Of a stretch of DNA of 64,000 bases, positions 43,476-52,467 are shown one piece after another (position 1 is the first letter of the stretch; each line of letters begins with the position of its first letter). The stretch comes from Streptomyces sp. HPF1205 (GTDB taxonomy: Bacteria > Actinomycetota > Actinomycetes > Streptomycetales > Streptomycetaceae), in the NCBI RefSeq assembly GCF_020400825.1, contig NZ_JAINVH010000001.1, positions 186,001-250,000 of the forward strand. Direction: 5' to 3'. A program made the position numbers and the translations under genes. Below the pieces are notes generated by a model. That model did not search any database. It had not been told where the DNA came from and saw only the letters and a list, made by a program, of their open reading frames with translations.

Positions 43476-44290
43476 CCGGTTCCGCTCCGACCTCCACCCT
43501 GACCGGCTGGCGCAAGGCGGCCTTCACCGGGGCCGGGCTCACCCACGACGTGTACGAGAAGGGCAGCGGGTCCGGCGTCGTCCTCGTCCCGGAGATCCCC
43601 GGCATGACCCCCGAGGTGCTGGGCCTGGGCGACCACCTCGTCAAGCAGGGCTTCACCGTCGCTATCCCCTCGCCGTTCGGCGAGCCGGGCCGCAAGGCGA
43701 GCGCGGGGTACGGCATCGCCACCTTCGCCAAGCTGTGCGTGTCGGCGGAGTTCCGGGCCTTCGCCACCAACGCGCACCGGCCCATCGCCGACTACCTGAA
43801 GGCGGTCGCCCGCGACCTGGCCGGGCGCACCCCGGGACCTGGGGTCGGCATCATCGGCATGTGCTTCACCGGCGGCTTCGCGCTGGCCGCCGCCGTGGAC
43901 GACGCGGTGCTGGCGCCCGTGCTCAGCCAGCCGGTGCTGCCCTTCCCGCTCGGGGCCGCGCGGGCCGCCGACCCGGGACTGTCGAAGGAGGAGCTGGACA
44001 CCGTCGTCGCCCGCACCAGGAACGAGGGCCTGTGTGTGCTGGGCCTGCGCTTCAGCGAGGACCGCGGCTCCACCCGGCCGAAGTTCGCCTCCCTGCGCCG
44101 GGCCCTCGGCGACGCCTTCGAGGTGATCGAACTGGACTCCTCCAAGGGCAACGCGGGCGGCTTCTCCTCCGGCGCCCACTCCGTGCTGACCGGCGAGGTC
44201 CGCGAGACCCCGGGGCACCCGGCGCTCGCGGCCCGTGAGCGGGTGGTGGAGTTCCTCCGCGAACGGCTGGCACCGGCCGCCGGGGCCTGA
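43472..44290 (+). CDS. Dienelactone hydrolase family protein
   Basis: Predicted 272 aa alpha/beta hydrolase. The nucleophile is Cys131 in GMCFTGG, as in true dienelactone hydrolases rather than the Ser of most hydrolases. Candidates for the triad partners are the Asp in FSEDRGSTRPKF and the His in SGAHSVLTGE. It would open a lactone or enol-lactone; in this cluster a lactone from oxidative ring cleavage or a chlorinated by-product are plausible substrates (inferred). The GTG at 43472 is coupled to the preceding small gene. A 7-bp hairpin near 44296-44314 follows. Confidence 0.88.
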   Translation: MTGSAPTSTLTGWRKAAFTGAGLTHDVYEKGSGSGVVLVPEIPGMTPEVLGLGDHLVKQGFTVAIPSPFGEPGRKASAGYGIATFAKLCVSAEFRAFATNAHRPIADYLKAVARDLAGRTPGPGVGIIGMCFTGGFALAAAVDDAVLAPVLSQPVLPFPLGAARAADPGLSKEELDTVVARTRNEGLCVLGLRFSEDRGSTRPKFASLRRALGDAFEVIELDSSKGNAGGFSSGAHSVLTGEVRETPGHPALAARERVVEFLRERLAPAAGA

Positions 44291-44469
44291 GCGCCCGTAC
44301 GGGACGGCCGTACGCATCGCCCGGCGCGAGGGCGCTTACCGGACCCTTTGCCTACGGAGCGCGGCCCGGCGATGTGTCCTGCGTCTCATCGGGACGCGGC
44401 CGGCCGGCCCATGTCACACCTCGCACCCCCGGGCATCTCTTGTGTTCATGGGACCGGTGAGGAGGAACC

Positions 44470-46110
44470 GTGAACAAGTGGCGAGGCAATCCGTGGGTCA
44501 TCCTGGTGATCCTGTCCTTCGGCTTCTTCATGACCCTGCTCGACCTGACGATCGTCAACATCGCGATCCCCGACATGGTCGACAGCCTGGACGCGTCGCT
44601 GGACCAGATCCTGTGGGTGGTCAACGCCTACACGCTGGGCCTGGCCGTGCTGCTGATCACCGCCGGCCGGCTCGGTGACCTGCGCGGCAAGAAGACGCTG
44701 TTCATGGCGGGGGTCAGCCTGTTCACCGCGGCCAGCCTGGCCTGCGGTCTGGCGCAGAGCCCGGGCCAGCTCATCGCGTTCCGTGCCGTGCAGGGCGTCG
44801 GCGCCGCGCTGCTGCTGCCGCAGACCCTGTCGATGATCGTCGACGTCTTCCCCGAGGAGAGGCGCGGCGTGGCGCTGGGCATCTGGGGCACGGTCGCGGG
44901 CCTCGCCTCGGTGGCCGGCCCGAGCCTGGGCGGCCTGCTGGTCACGAAGCTGGACTGGCGCTGGATCTTCGTCATCAACGTGCCCATCGGGGTCGCGGTG
45001 GTGGCCGCCTCGGCGGTGGTCATGCCGAACGCGACCCGCGCGGTACGGCACCGCTTCGACGTCCCCGGCGTCCTGCTCGCCACCGCCGCGCTGTTCCTGC
45101 TCGCCTTCGGCCTGATCGAGGGCCAGAAGTACGACTGGGACGCGGCGATCTGGGCGACGCTGGCCGGCGCCGCGGTACTGCTCACGGTCTTCCTGCTCTA
45201 CCAGCGCGGCCAGCAGGACAACGAGCCGCTGGTGCCGTTCGAGCTGTTCAAGGACCGCAACTTCTCGGTGGTCAACTTCGTCGGGGTCGCGGTGTCCTTC
45301 GGGATCGTCGGGCTGATCCTGCCGCTGACCATCTACCTGCAGTCCGTCCTGGGCTTCAGCGCGCTCAAGGCCGGCGGGGTGCTGGTCCCGATGGCGGTCG
45401 GCTCGATCATCACCGCCGGGCCGTCCGGCGTGGTGGCCGACAAGATCGGCGGCAAGTACATCCTGGTGGCCGGGCTGCTGGCCTTCGGCGGCGGCATCGG
45501 CTGGATCGCGGCGACCGCGAAGCCGGGCGAGAGCTGGACCGGACTGGTCGCGCCGGTGGTCCTCATCGGCCTGGGCATGGGCTGCACCTTCACCCCGATG
45601 GCCACCGAGGTGATGCGCAACGTGCCGCCCCGGCTGACCGGCGCGGCCTCCGGCGTCAACAACGCGCTGCGGCAGGTCGGTTCCGTGCTGGCCGGCGCGG
45701 TGATCGGCGCGGTGCTGCAGAGCCAGCTCGTCTCGGCGCTGCGCGACCAGGCCCGGCAGCGCGCGGGCGCGGTCCCGGCCGGCTACCGCGAGCGGTTCCT
45801 GCACACCTTCGACGAGGCCGGCAAGCACCTGGCGGTCGGCGGCCGGAGCGGCGGCGGGATGCAGCCGCCCAAGGGGGCGTCCCCCGACGTGGCCCACCGC
45901 GTCCAGGACGCGGCCGCCGCGGTCTTCGGCCACGGTTTCGTCCACGCGATGAAACCCACCATGCTCGTGCCCGTCGGGGTCCTGCTGGTCGGGGTGGTCG
46001 CCTGCCTGAGCATCGTCAGCCCGCGCGGCCCGGCCGCCAACCCGCACGGCCTGCCCGCCGCCGCGGACGACGCGCTCGTCTCCGCGCGAACAGAAGCGAA
46101 GGAATCATGA
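44470..46110 (+). CDS. MFS drug exporter, 14-TM DHA2 (EmrB/QacA) family
   Basis: Predicted 546 aa. Motif A (AGRLGDLRGKK), motif C (GPSLGGLL) and the DHA2 signature LDLTIVNIAIPDM in the first helix are clear, with about 14 membrane helices. It would export the polyketide in exchange for protons and give self-resistance. The GTG at 44470 follows GTGAGGAGG. Its last codons overlap the hemerythrin gene (ATGA), which ties export to that protein. Confidence 0.95.
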   Translation: MNKWRGNPWVILVILSFGFFMTLLDLTIVNIAIPDMVDSLDASLDQILWVVNAYTLGLAVLLITAGRLGDLRGKKTLFMAGVSLFTAASLACGLAQSPGQLIAFRAVQGVGAALLLPQTLSMIVDVFPEERRGVALGIWGTVAGLASVAGPSLGGLLVTKLDWRWIFVINVPIGVAVVAASAVVMPNATRAVRHRFDVPGVLLATAALFLLAFGLIEGQKYDWDAAIWATLAGAAVLLTVFLLYQRGQQDNEPLVPFELFKDRNFSVVNFVGVAVSFGIVGLILPLTIYLQSVLGFSALKAGGVLVPMAVGSIITAGPSGVVADKIGGKYILVAGLLAFGGGIGWIAATAKPGESWTGLVAPVVLIGLGMGCTFTPMATEVMRNVPPRLTGAASGVNNALRQVGSVLAGAVIGAVLQSQLVSALRDQARQRAGAVPAGYRERFLHTFDEAGKHLAVGGRSGGGMQPPKGASPDVAHRVQDAAAAVFGHGFVHAMKPTMLVPVGVLLVGVVACLSIVSPRGPAANPHGLPAAADDALVSARTEAKES

Positions 46111-46757
46111 CTACCGAAACAGAACGCATCGTCACCGCCAATTCGCCCGACCGGATCAACTTCACCGAGATGTACGTCACCCACGACGGTTTCCGCCGCG
46201 ACCTGGAGCGGCTGGCGGCCGCGGCCTCCGCGGGCAGGGCGGACTCCCCGCAGGTCCGCGAGGGATGGGAGACCTTCAAACGGCAGCTGCACGTCCACCA
46301 CACCGTGGAGGACGAGTGGCTGTGGCCCAAGCTCCGCCAGCGTGTGGCCGGCCGCCCCGACGACCTGGCGCTGCTGGACGCGATGGAGGCCGAGCACTCG
46401 GTGATCGACCCGCACCTGGAGGCGGTGGACGCGGCGATGGCGCGGCGCGACCCCGACCTCACCGCCAAGGTGGAGGAGCTGCGGGCCGGCCTGGACGGCC
46501 ACCTGTCGCACGAGGAGACCGACGCGCTGCCGCTCATCCAGCAGGTGATGACGCCCAAGGACTGGGCCGGATTCCGCGGCGCGATGGCCCGCAAGCAGAA
46601 ACTCGGCGGCGCCGCCGAATGGGTTCCGTGGATCACCGACGGAATGTCGCCCGCGGACGCCGGGAAGTGGCTGCGGCGGATGCCGCCGCCGCTGCGCCTG
46701 CTGAACAAGGTGTCGTGGGAGGGACGTTACCGCAAGCGCAATCTGTGGAGCTGGTGA
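46107..46757 (+). CDS. Hemerythrin-domain protein
   Basis: Predicted 216 aa. The four-helix metal ligands are visible: THDGF, HHTVEDEW, EAEHSVID and HLSHEETD. The rest (residues about 150-216) is a Trp-rich tail. Hemerythrins bind O2, NO or sense oxygen with a di-iron centre. Co-translation with the exporter (ATGA overlap) and the need for oxygen by several tailoring enzymes suggest oxygen or redox sensing, storage or protection; this is inference. Confidence 0.88.
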   Translation: MTTETERIVTANSPDRINFTEMYVTHDGFRRDLERLAAAASAGRADSPQVREGWETFKRQLHVHHTVEDEWLWPKLRQRVAGRPDDLALLDAMEAEHSVIDPHLEAVDAAMARRDPDLTAKVEELRAGLDGHLSHEETDALPLIQQVMTPKDWAGFRGAMARKQKLGGAAEWVPWITDGMSPADAGKWLRRMPPPLRLLNKVSWEGRYRKRNLWSW

Positions 46758-46838
46758 AGCCGCGGAACGCGCGTTTCGACGACACTCGCGGAGCGGTGCG
46801 GACATATCAGTGAACAACGCCCGACAGGCGTGAGCGAA

Positions 46839-46871
46839 TCCGGAACCGGTCCGGAACCGGTCCGGAAACGA
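46839..46871 (+). promoter_or_regulatory. Three 11-bp direct repeats before halogenase 2
   Basis: TCCGGAACCGG, TCCGGAACCGG and TCCGGAAACGA follow each other without gaps, ending 17 bp before TTGACA at 46889. The 11-bp period is that of SARP/OmpR-type activator sites. A related pair lies at 56298-56319. Confidence 0.68.
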
Positions 46872-46888
46872 CCCCGGACCGAACCGGG

Positions 46889-46949
46889 TTGACACGTCTC
46901 GATTCGGCATGTCACGCTTCTCGCAGCGGTAGACGTATGCCCGCACCCG
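46889..46949 (+). promoter_or_regulatory. Promoter-like leader element, copy 2
   Basis: TTGACA (46889-46894), 15 bp, TGTCACG (46910-46916), then a tail with CAGCGGTAGACGTATGCCCG. Spacing and most of the tail match copy 1 at 31235-31295. A terminator follows at 46963, and the coding region of halogenase 2 only begins at 47199. Confidence 0.62.
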
Positions 46950-46962
46950 TGCCTTGATTTTG

Positions 46963-47007
46963 ATCGCCGGACCTGCCCTCCCGGGGCCAGGCCCGGCGAT
47001 TCTTTTT
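46963..47007 (+). terminator. Rho-independent terminator with T-run
   Basis: ATCGCCGG and CCGGCGAT, then CCTG and CAGG after one mismatch, form the stem; TTCTTTTTG follows. This is the best-formed terminator of the window. It may end the exporter/hemerythrin transcript, attenuate the promoter-like element at 46889, or both. Confidence 0.8.
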
Positions 47008-47198
47008 GCCCGCTGCCGGTTTTCCCGCGCGCGTTTCGCCCGACGGGTTTCCGCTGAGCGGGTCCCGCCCGCGCCAGTTCGCTTGTCGCCGGCACCCTTG
47101 CCCGCAGTCCTGCCTGTGAATGTGCCCGTGAATGTGCCTGTTGTTTGCCTGTGGAAATGCCTGTGGATCACGCGGAATCGAGCAGAGAGGGGCGCACT

Positions 47199-48977
47199 GT
47201 GCCCAGCAAGCCCAAGGAAGAAGTTCCGGCGGCCACCGCCTCCAAGGCCGCGGCCAAGGCCCCCGCGGCGGCCCCGGCCACCGCCCCGTCCCCGGTCACG
47301 GCCGCCGCTTCGGCCCCGGCCAAGGCCCCCGAGCAGTGCGATGTGCTGATCGTCGGCTCGGGCCTGGCGGGCTCGGTGAGCGCGTCGATCCTGGCCCGCC
47401 AGGGCAAGAAGGTCGTCATGGTCGACGCCGCCAGCCACCCCAGGATGGCGATCGGTGAGTCGATGACCCCGCAGCTCATCGAGTGGCTGCACATCCTCTC
47501 GCTGCGCTTCGACGTGCCCGAGCTGAAGCACCTGCTCGACATCAAGGCCGTCACCAAGTACATCGGCCCCAAGCACGGCAGGAAGCAGTCCTTCGGCTTC
47601 ATGCGGCACACCCCGGGCAACGAGCCCGACCCGCGCGAGGCGACCCAGTTCGTGATCCCGAAGCTGCTGACCGAGGCCAGCCACCTGTTCCGGCAGGACA
47701 CCGACACGTACTACTTCAACGTCGCGGCCAAGTACGGCGCCGTGACCAGGCAGAACTGGCGTGTGTCGGACCTGGACTTCGACGACGACGGGGTGACCGT
47801 CACCGGCCAGAACGGCGAGGTCTTCCGGGCCCGCTACCTCATCGACGCCTCCGGCTTCCGCTCACTGCTGGCCGAGAAGTTCGGCCTGCGCGAGCAGCCG
47901 GCCCGCTTCAAGCACCACTCGCGCTCGCTGTTCACGCACTACATCGGCGTGAAGCCCTTCGACGACGTGTGCCACCACCCCAACAGCCTGCGCCCGCCGG
48001 CCGCCTCCCCGTGGAGCGGCGGCACCATGCACCACCTCATCGAGCGCGGCTGGTTCTGGATCATCCCGTTCAACAACTTCAAGGGCTCGATGAACCCGAT
48101 CACCAGCGTGGGACTGACCTTCGACGAGCGGCTCTACCCCAAGCCGAAGGACATGACGCCGGAGGAGGAGTTCAACAAGTACCTCGACATGTACCCGGCG
48201 GTGAAGCGGCAGTTCGAGGGCGCCAAGCGGGTCCGCGAATGGGTCTCGACCGACCGGCTGCAGTACAGCTCCAAGCAGTCCATCGGCTACCGCTGGTGCC
48301 TGATGTCGCACGCGGCCGGCTTCCTGGACCCGCTGTTCTCCCGCGGCCTGTCCAACACCTTCGAGGTGGTGTACGCCCTGCTCAGCCGGCTCATCCCCGC
48401 GCTGGACGAGGACGACTTCGCGGTCGAGCGCTTCGAGTACGTCGAGACCGTCGAGCGCGGCCTGCTGCACTACAACGACGCGCTGGTCAACAGCTCGTAC
48501 ATCTCGTTCAACCACTTCCCGCTGTGGAACGCGGTCTTCCGGGTGTGGTCCGCCTTCCTCACCCCCGGCGTGATGCGGCTGACCCGGGCCCGGCAGAACT
48601 ACGCGCTCACCGGTGACGTCAAGTGGCTGGACGCTCTGGAAAACACCCTCCACCCGGGGCTGTGGTGGCCGGAGAGCCACGAGTTCAAGCAGATACTCGA
48701 CCTCATGGCCGAGACCTGTGAGAAATACGAAGCAGGCAGCATAGACGGTGACACGGCCGCCGAAATCATCATGAAGAGCCTGCGGGACTGCGCTCTGGTC
48801 AACCCGGTCTTCCAGTGGACCGACCCGGAAGTGAAGTTTGTCCTCCCCAGTACGTTGATGATGGGGAAATTCATGTACTGGGGCACGCGCAAGGCACCTG
48901 CGGAAATGCGGGAACTCGCGCAGGACACACTCCGCGGGATTGTCCGTTCGGGTCTCAAGGGCAAGAAACTGCTCTAA
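47199..48977 (+). CDS. Flavin-dependent halogenase 2 (CtcP-like)
   Basis: Predicted 592 aa from the GTG at 47199, after AGAGAGGGG. GSGLAG starts at residue 53 and WFWIIP at 285-290. An Ala/Pro/Lys-rich N-terminus of about 45 residues makes it 27 residues longer than halogenase 1. Outside it the two proteins are alike throughout, with nearly identical DNA stretches (for example 41667-41754 and 48249-48336, no difference). It probably chlorinates a second position or acts at another stage. It has its own long leader with repeats and a terminator, unlike halogenase 1. Confidence 0.93.
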   Translation: MPSKPKEEVPAATASKAAAKAPAAAPATAPSPVTAAASAPAKAPEQCDVLIVGSGLAGSVSASILARQGKKVVMVDAASHPRMAIGESMTPQLIEWLHILSLRFDVPELKHLLDIKAVTKYIGPKHGRKQSFGFMRHTPGNEPDPREATQFVIPKLLTEASHLFRQDTDTYYFNVAAKYGAVTRQNWRVSDLDFDDDGVTVTGQNGEVFRARYLIDASGFRSLLAEKFGLREQPARFKHHSRSLFTHYIGVKPFDDVCHHPNSLRPPAASPWSGGTMHHLIERGWFWIIPFNNFKGSMNPITSVGLTFDERLYPKPKDMTPEEEFNKYLDMYPAVKRQFEGAKRVREWVSTDRLQYSSKQSIGYRWCLMSHAAGFLDPLFSRGLSNTFEVVYALLSRLIPALDEDDFAVERFEYVETVERGLLHYNDALVNSSYISFNHFPLWNAVFRVWSAFLTPGVMRLTRARQNYALTGDVKWLDALENTLHPGLWWPESHEFKQILDLMAETCEKYEAGSIDGDTAAEIIMKSLRDCALVNPVFQWTDPEVKFVLPSTLMMGKFMYWGTRKAPAEMRELAQDTLRGIVRSGLKGKKLL

Positions 48978-49008
48978 TGTGATCGCTCGTCAGCATCCAT
49001 TCGAGCCA

Positions 49009-50544
49009 ATGAAAGTTGGGCCGAAGATGATCAGTCGGAGAACAGTCCTGGGAGCCGGGGCGGGCGCCGTCGCTCTCAGTGGACTGGGCAACACCGTGAG
49101 CTGGGCCGGCAGCGGTGTGCCGTGGAGTCAACTCCGTTCGCATCTCCAGGGCACGCTCGTGCTGCCCACGGACCCGGGTTATACGACCGCCAAGCAACTG
49201 GACCTCCAGCAGTTCGACGCCGTCAACCCCAAAGCGGTCGCGTACTGCGCCAGTGAGACGGACGTGGCCACCTGCCTGACGTTCGCACAGGACAACCGCC
49301 TGCCGTTCGCCGTCCGCAGCGGCGGCCACAGCACCGGCGGCTACTCCACGAGCACCGGGCTGGTCCTCGACGTGTCCCGGCTCGACTCCATATCCGTCGG
49401 TCCGGGCACCGCGCGGTTCGGTCCCGGGGCGCAGAACGTCGACGCGATCGCCGCCCTGTCCCCGTACGGCCTGGCGATACCCGGCGGGTACTGCCCGACG
49501 GTGGCCGTCGGCGGCTTCTACCAGGGCGGCGGTCTCGGCATACTCACCCGCTCCGGCGGGGTCGCCTCGGACCGACTGGTGTCGGCGCGGGTCGTGCTGG
49601 CGAACGGCCGGACGGTCACCGCCTCGGCCACCTGCAACCGCGATCTGTACTGGGCGCTCAGGGGCGGTGGCGGCGGCAACTTCGGCGTCGTCACCTCCTT
49701 CGAGATATCGCCCGTGCCGGTCGCGGCCGGCATCGGCGTGGTCAACCTCACCTGGACCTGGGACCGGGCCGCCGACGTCCTCGACGGCTACGCGCGCTGG
49801 TCGGTGGACGCCCCCAGAACCGTCACCGGCGGCGGCTTCCTCCAACTGTTCGACGCCGCGCCGGGCAACCCGGGTGTGCCGATGGTCTTCGTGGCCTCGA
49901 CCGGCAGCACCGCGGAACTCGACAGCGAGGTCGCCCGGCTGATCGCGCTGACCGGGCCGCCGGCCCAACGCACACCCACCGGTGTGCTGCCGTACCAGGA
50001 CCTGATGATGAACTTCTACCAGTGCGCGGCGGACACCGTCACCCAGTGCCACCGCGCCGACACCGAGCCCGGCGGCCTCCTCACCCGCCCGGCCTTCGGG
50101 CTGCAGCGCAGCCGGTTCTTCGACCGGCTGCCGAGCCGCGACCTGTGGGACTCCCTGGCGGCCCACTTCGACACCAGCGGCCGTCAGCCGGGGCAGCACC
50201 ACATCCTCGAACTGCTGCCGATGGGCGGCGCGGTGGGCGATCTGGGGCGCACCGACACCGCCTACGTGCACCGGGACGCGCTGTTCACCCTCAACCTGCT
50301 GGTGGACATCGAGGACCCGGCGGCCGCGGACTCCGCGGGGCGCGCGGCCGGGCACCATTTCGTCGATGACGGGTTCGCCCTGATCGACCCGCAGTCGGCG
50401 AGGGAGACCTACCAGAACTTCATCGATCCCGCGCTGACCGACTGGCGTTCGTCGTACTACGCGGAGAACTACCCGCGGCTGGCGTGGATCAAGGGCAAGT
50501 ACGATCCGTACGGCGCGTTCGACTTCGCGCAGAGCATCGACTGA
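49009..50544 (+). CDS. Secreted BBE-like FAD oxidase with bicovalent flavin
   Basis: Predicted 511 aa from the ATG at 49009; an ATG at 49027 is equally possible. A Tat signal (SRRTVLGAGAGAVALSG) indicates export after folding. FAD would be bound to His107 (RSGGHSTGGYS) and Cys162 (GGYCPTVAVGG), numbered from 49009. The berberine-bridge C-terminus YYAENYPRLAWIKGKYDPYG is present. Relatives such as AknOx and GilR carry out final alcohol or hemiacetal oxidations of aromatic polyketides. A late, possibly extracytoplasmic oxidation is inferred. It lies 31 nt after halogenase 2, so cotranscription is likely. Confidence 0.92.
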   Translation: MKVGPKMISRRTVLGAGAGAVALSGLGNTVSWAGSGVPWSQLRSHLQGTLVLPTDPGYTTAKQLDLQQFDAVNPKAVAYCASETDVATCLTFAQDNRLPFAVRSGGHSTGGYSTSTGLVLDVSRLDSISVGPGTARFGPGAQNVDAIAALSPYGLAIPGGYCPTVAVGGFYQGGGLGILTRSGGVASDRLVSARVVLANGRTVTASATCNRDLYWALRGGGGGNFGVVTSFEISPVPVAAGIGVVNLTWTWDRAADVLDGYARWSVDAPRTVTGGGFLQLFDAAPGNPGVPMVFVASTGSTAELDSEVARLIALTGPPAQRTPTGVLPYQDLMMNFYQCAADTVTQCHRADTEPGGLLTRPAFGLQRSRFFDRLPSRDLWDSLAAHFDTSGRQPGQHHILELLPMGGAVGDLGRTDTAYVHRDALFTLNLLVDIEDPAAADSAGRAAGHHFVDDGFALIDPQSARETYQNFIDPALTDWRSSYYAENYPRLAWIKGKYDPYGAFDFAQSID

Positions 50545-51093
50545 CGCCGCCGGCGACAGGGCCGAGCCCCCGTCCCGCCCCGCATCGGCCAACCGTTCCG
50601 AACCCCTGGTCACGGCGCGTGCAAACGCCCACCAGGCCCCGGCGGGAAGGCTGTTGAGGCGGTTCGGCGGGTCCTCGGCCCTGTCGCTCATCTACACTGG
50701 AATCACGGACCGGTCGCGCCCCGGGCCCATCCCGTCACCGCAGTGCGTGACGGCGAACGACTCAGTACCTGCGCCAGCACGGCGCGGGGCCCGTCTGTGC
50801 GGGGCGGCACCGGAGCTTTCGGTTCCTCCCGCGGGCCTTCGCGCGCGTCGGCGGGGAAGGGGTCCGCGGCCACGGCCGCGGCCTGCCCGGCGGTCCGATC
50901 CGGACTCGTCGCGGGCTCACCCGCCGAAGTCCCGTCCGCTTCATCGGAATTCATCGAAATTCATCGAACTCCGTTCAGCAAGGACCGGCCGGCCCGCTTC
51001 GACCACCGCACCCCGCCTTGGGCCGTCCCGACCCCGACCGCCACGTGACGCGGCGCACGTTCCGTCGTCCGGACGTCCCCAGGAGCACCGTCG
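50545..51093. other. Gap with 10-bp repeats before the first antiporter
   Basis: No credible gene. At 50941-50970 there are three direct repeats, TCATCGGAAT, TCATCGAAAT and TCATCGAACT, about 124 bp before the antiporter start. Their helical period makes a regulator site possible. A CTACACT stretch near 50691 is promoter-like but has no good -35 partner. Confidence 0.6.
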
Positions 51094-52467
51094 ATGAGCA
51101 GTCCCGTGCACAGTTCCCTGTCCGGCCCCACCTCGCGTACCGACCTCGCCCTCCACAGCCTGGCCCCGCACAGCGATCTGCGGGTCGCCACCATGGTGGC
51201 GGGCATCGCGATCGTCCTGCTGGCCGGCGTCCTGCTCGGCTCGCCGGCCAGGCGGATCCGCCAGCCCGCGGTCATCGGGGAGATCCTCGCCGGTATCGCC
51301 CTCGGCCCGAGCGTTCTCGGCCAACTGCCCGGCGACCTGCCGCGCAAGCTGTTCCCCGACGACGTGCGGCCGCTGCTGTCCGCGGTCTCGCAGGTCGGCC
51401 TGCTGCTGTTCATGTTCATGGTCGGCTGGGAGTTCGAGAAGCGCATCCTGCGGCCGCACCGCGGGGTCGCCGCCGCCGTCTCGTTCAGCTCCGTCGGCCT
51501 GGCCTTCGGCCTCGGCGTCGCGGTGTCCACGCTGCTGTACTCCCACCACGACCACGTCGCCGGGCACCACATCTCCTTCCTGACCTTCTCCACCTTCATG
51601 GGCGCGGCGATGTCCGTGACCGCCTTCCCGGTCCTCGCCCGCATCCTGACCGACAACCGCCTGACCCACACCCGGGTCGGCACCCTCGCCCTGGCCAGCG
51701 CCGCCGTCGACGACATCCTCGCCTGGTGCATGCTCGCGTACGTCTCCGCCCTGGTCACCTCCGGCAGCCCGAAGGACCTGCTGCAGGTGCTGAGCCTGAG
51801 CGCGCTGTACGTGGCCGGGATGTTCCTGCTGGTACGCCCGGCGCTGACCCGGCTGGTCGGCCGGTTCGCCGCCCGCCGGCAGTGGCGCAACCTGCTGGTG
51901 ATGCTGGCGGCCGGCACCTTCCTGTCGTCCTACGTGACGACGTGGATCGGCATCCACGGCATCTTCGGGGCCTTCCTCTTCGGCTTCGTCATGCCCCGCG
52001 AACCCGCCGCCCAACTCGCCGAGCACCTGCGCGGCCCGCTGGACAACATCAGCACCGTGCTGCTGCCGGTGTTCTTCATCGTCACCGGCCTCGGCGTCGA
52101 CATCAACGGCCTGCACGCCCGGCAGTGGGCGGAACTGGCCGTGATCGTCTCCGTGGCGTGCGCGGGCAAGCTGCTGGGCGCTTACATCCCGGCCCGGCTG
52201 TTCGGCCTGGGCAGGCGCGAGGCCCGCGCGCTGGGCCTGCTGATGAACACCCGCGGCCTGACCGAGCTGATCATCCTCAACACCGCGGTCCAACTCGGCG
52301 TCCTGGACGGCCAGATGTTCACCATGATGGTGATCATGGCGCTGGTCACCACCGCCCTTGCCGGGCCGCTGCTGCCCAAGGCCACCGTGCTCATGGAGAC
52401 CACCACCGTGCAGGTCCCGGTCGCCGAACACGCGGCGCGGGACGCGGCGGGAGGGACGCCGCGATGA
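51094..52467 (+). CDS. CPA2 family cation/proton antiporter 1
   Basis: Predicted 457 aa with about 12 membrane helices. The family pattern starts RQPAVIGEILAGIALGPSVL, continues GLLLFMFMVGWEFE and AAVDDILAW (ion-binding Asp pair), and ends in LLMNTRGLTELIILN. It exchanges Na+ or K+ for protons. There is no RCK/NAD domain as in KefB/C. It lies within the tailoring block and is coupled to the flavin reductase (ATGA). Antiporters of this family have been linked to resistance in other polyketide clusters, but the reason here is unknown. Confidence 0.92.
   Translation: MSSPVHSSLSGPTSRTDLALHSLAPHSDLRVATMVAGIAIVLLAGVLLGSPARRIRQPAVIGEILAGIALGPSVLGQLPGDLPRKLFPDDVRPLLSAVSQVGLLLFMFMVGWEFEKRILRPHRGVAAAVSFSSVGLAFGLGVAVSTLLYSHHDHVAGHHISFLTFSTFMGAAMSVTAFPVLARILTDNRLTHTRVGTLALASAAVDDILAWCMLAYVSALVTSGSPKDLLQVLSLSALYVAGMFLLVRPALTRLVGRFAARRQWRNLLVMLAAGTFLSSYVTTWIGIHGIFGAFLFGFVMPREPAAQLAEHLRGPLDNISTVLLPVFFIVTGLGVDINGLHARQWAELAVIVSVACAGKLLGAYIPARLFGLGRREARALGLLMNTRGLTELIILNTAVQLGVLDGQMFTMMVIMALVTTALAGPLLPKATVLMETTTVQVPVAEHAARDAAGGTPR

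Noticed and set aside
40698..48977. Reading the halogenases as tryptophan halogenases
   Set aside because: The shared W-x-W-x-I-P motif only shows halogenase chemistry. The sequence as I remember it is closer to CtcP-type phenolic halogenases, and the setting is a type II polyketide cluster without peptide or indole genes.
50654..51097. 147-aa frame before antiporter 1
   Set aside because: Arg/Pro-rich, spans the 10-bp repeats, and lacks an RBS or family signature.
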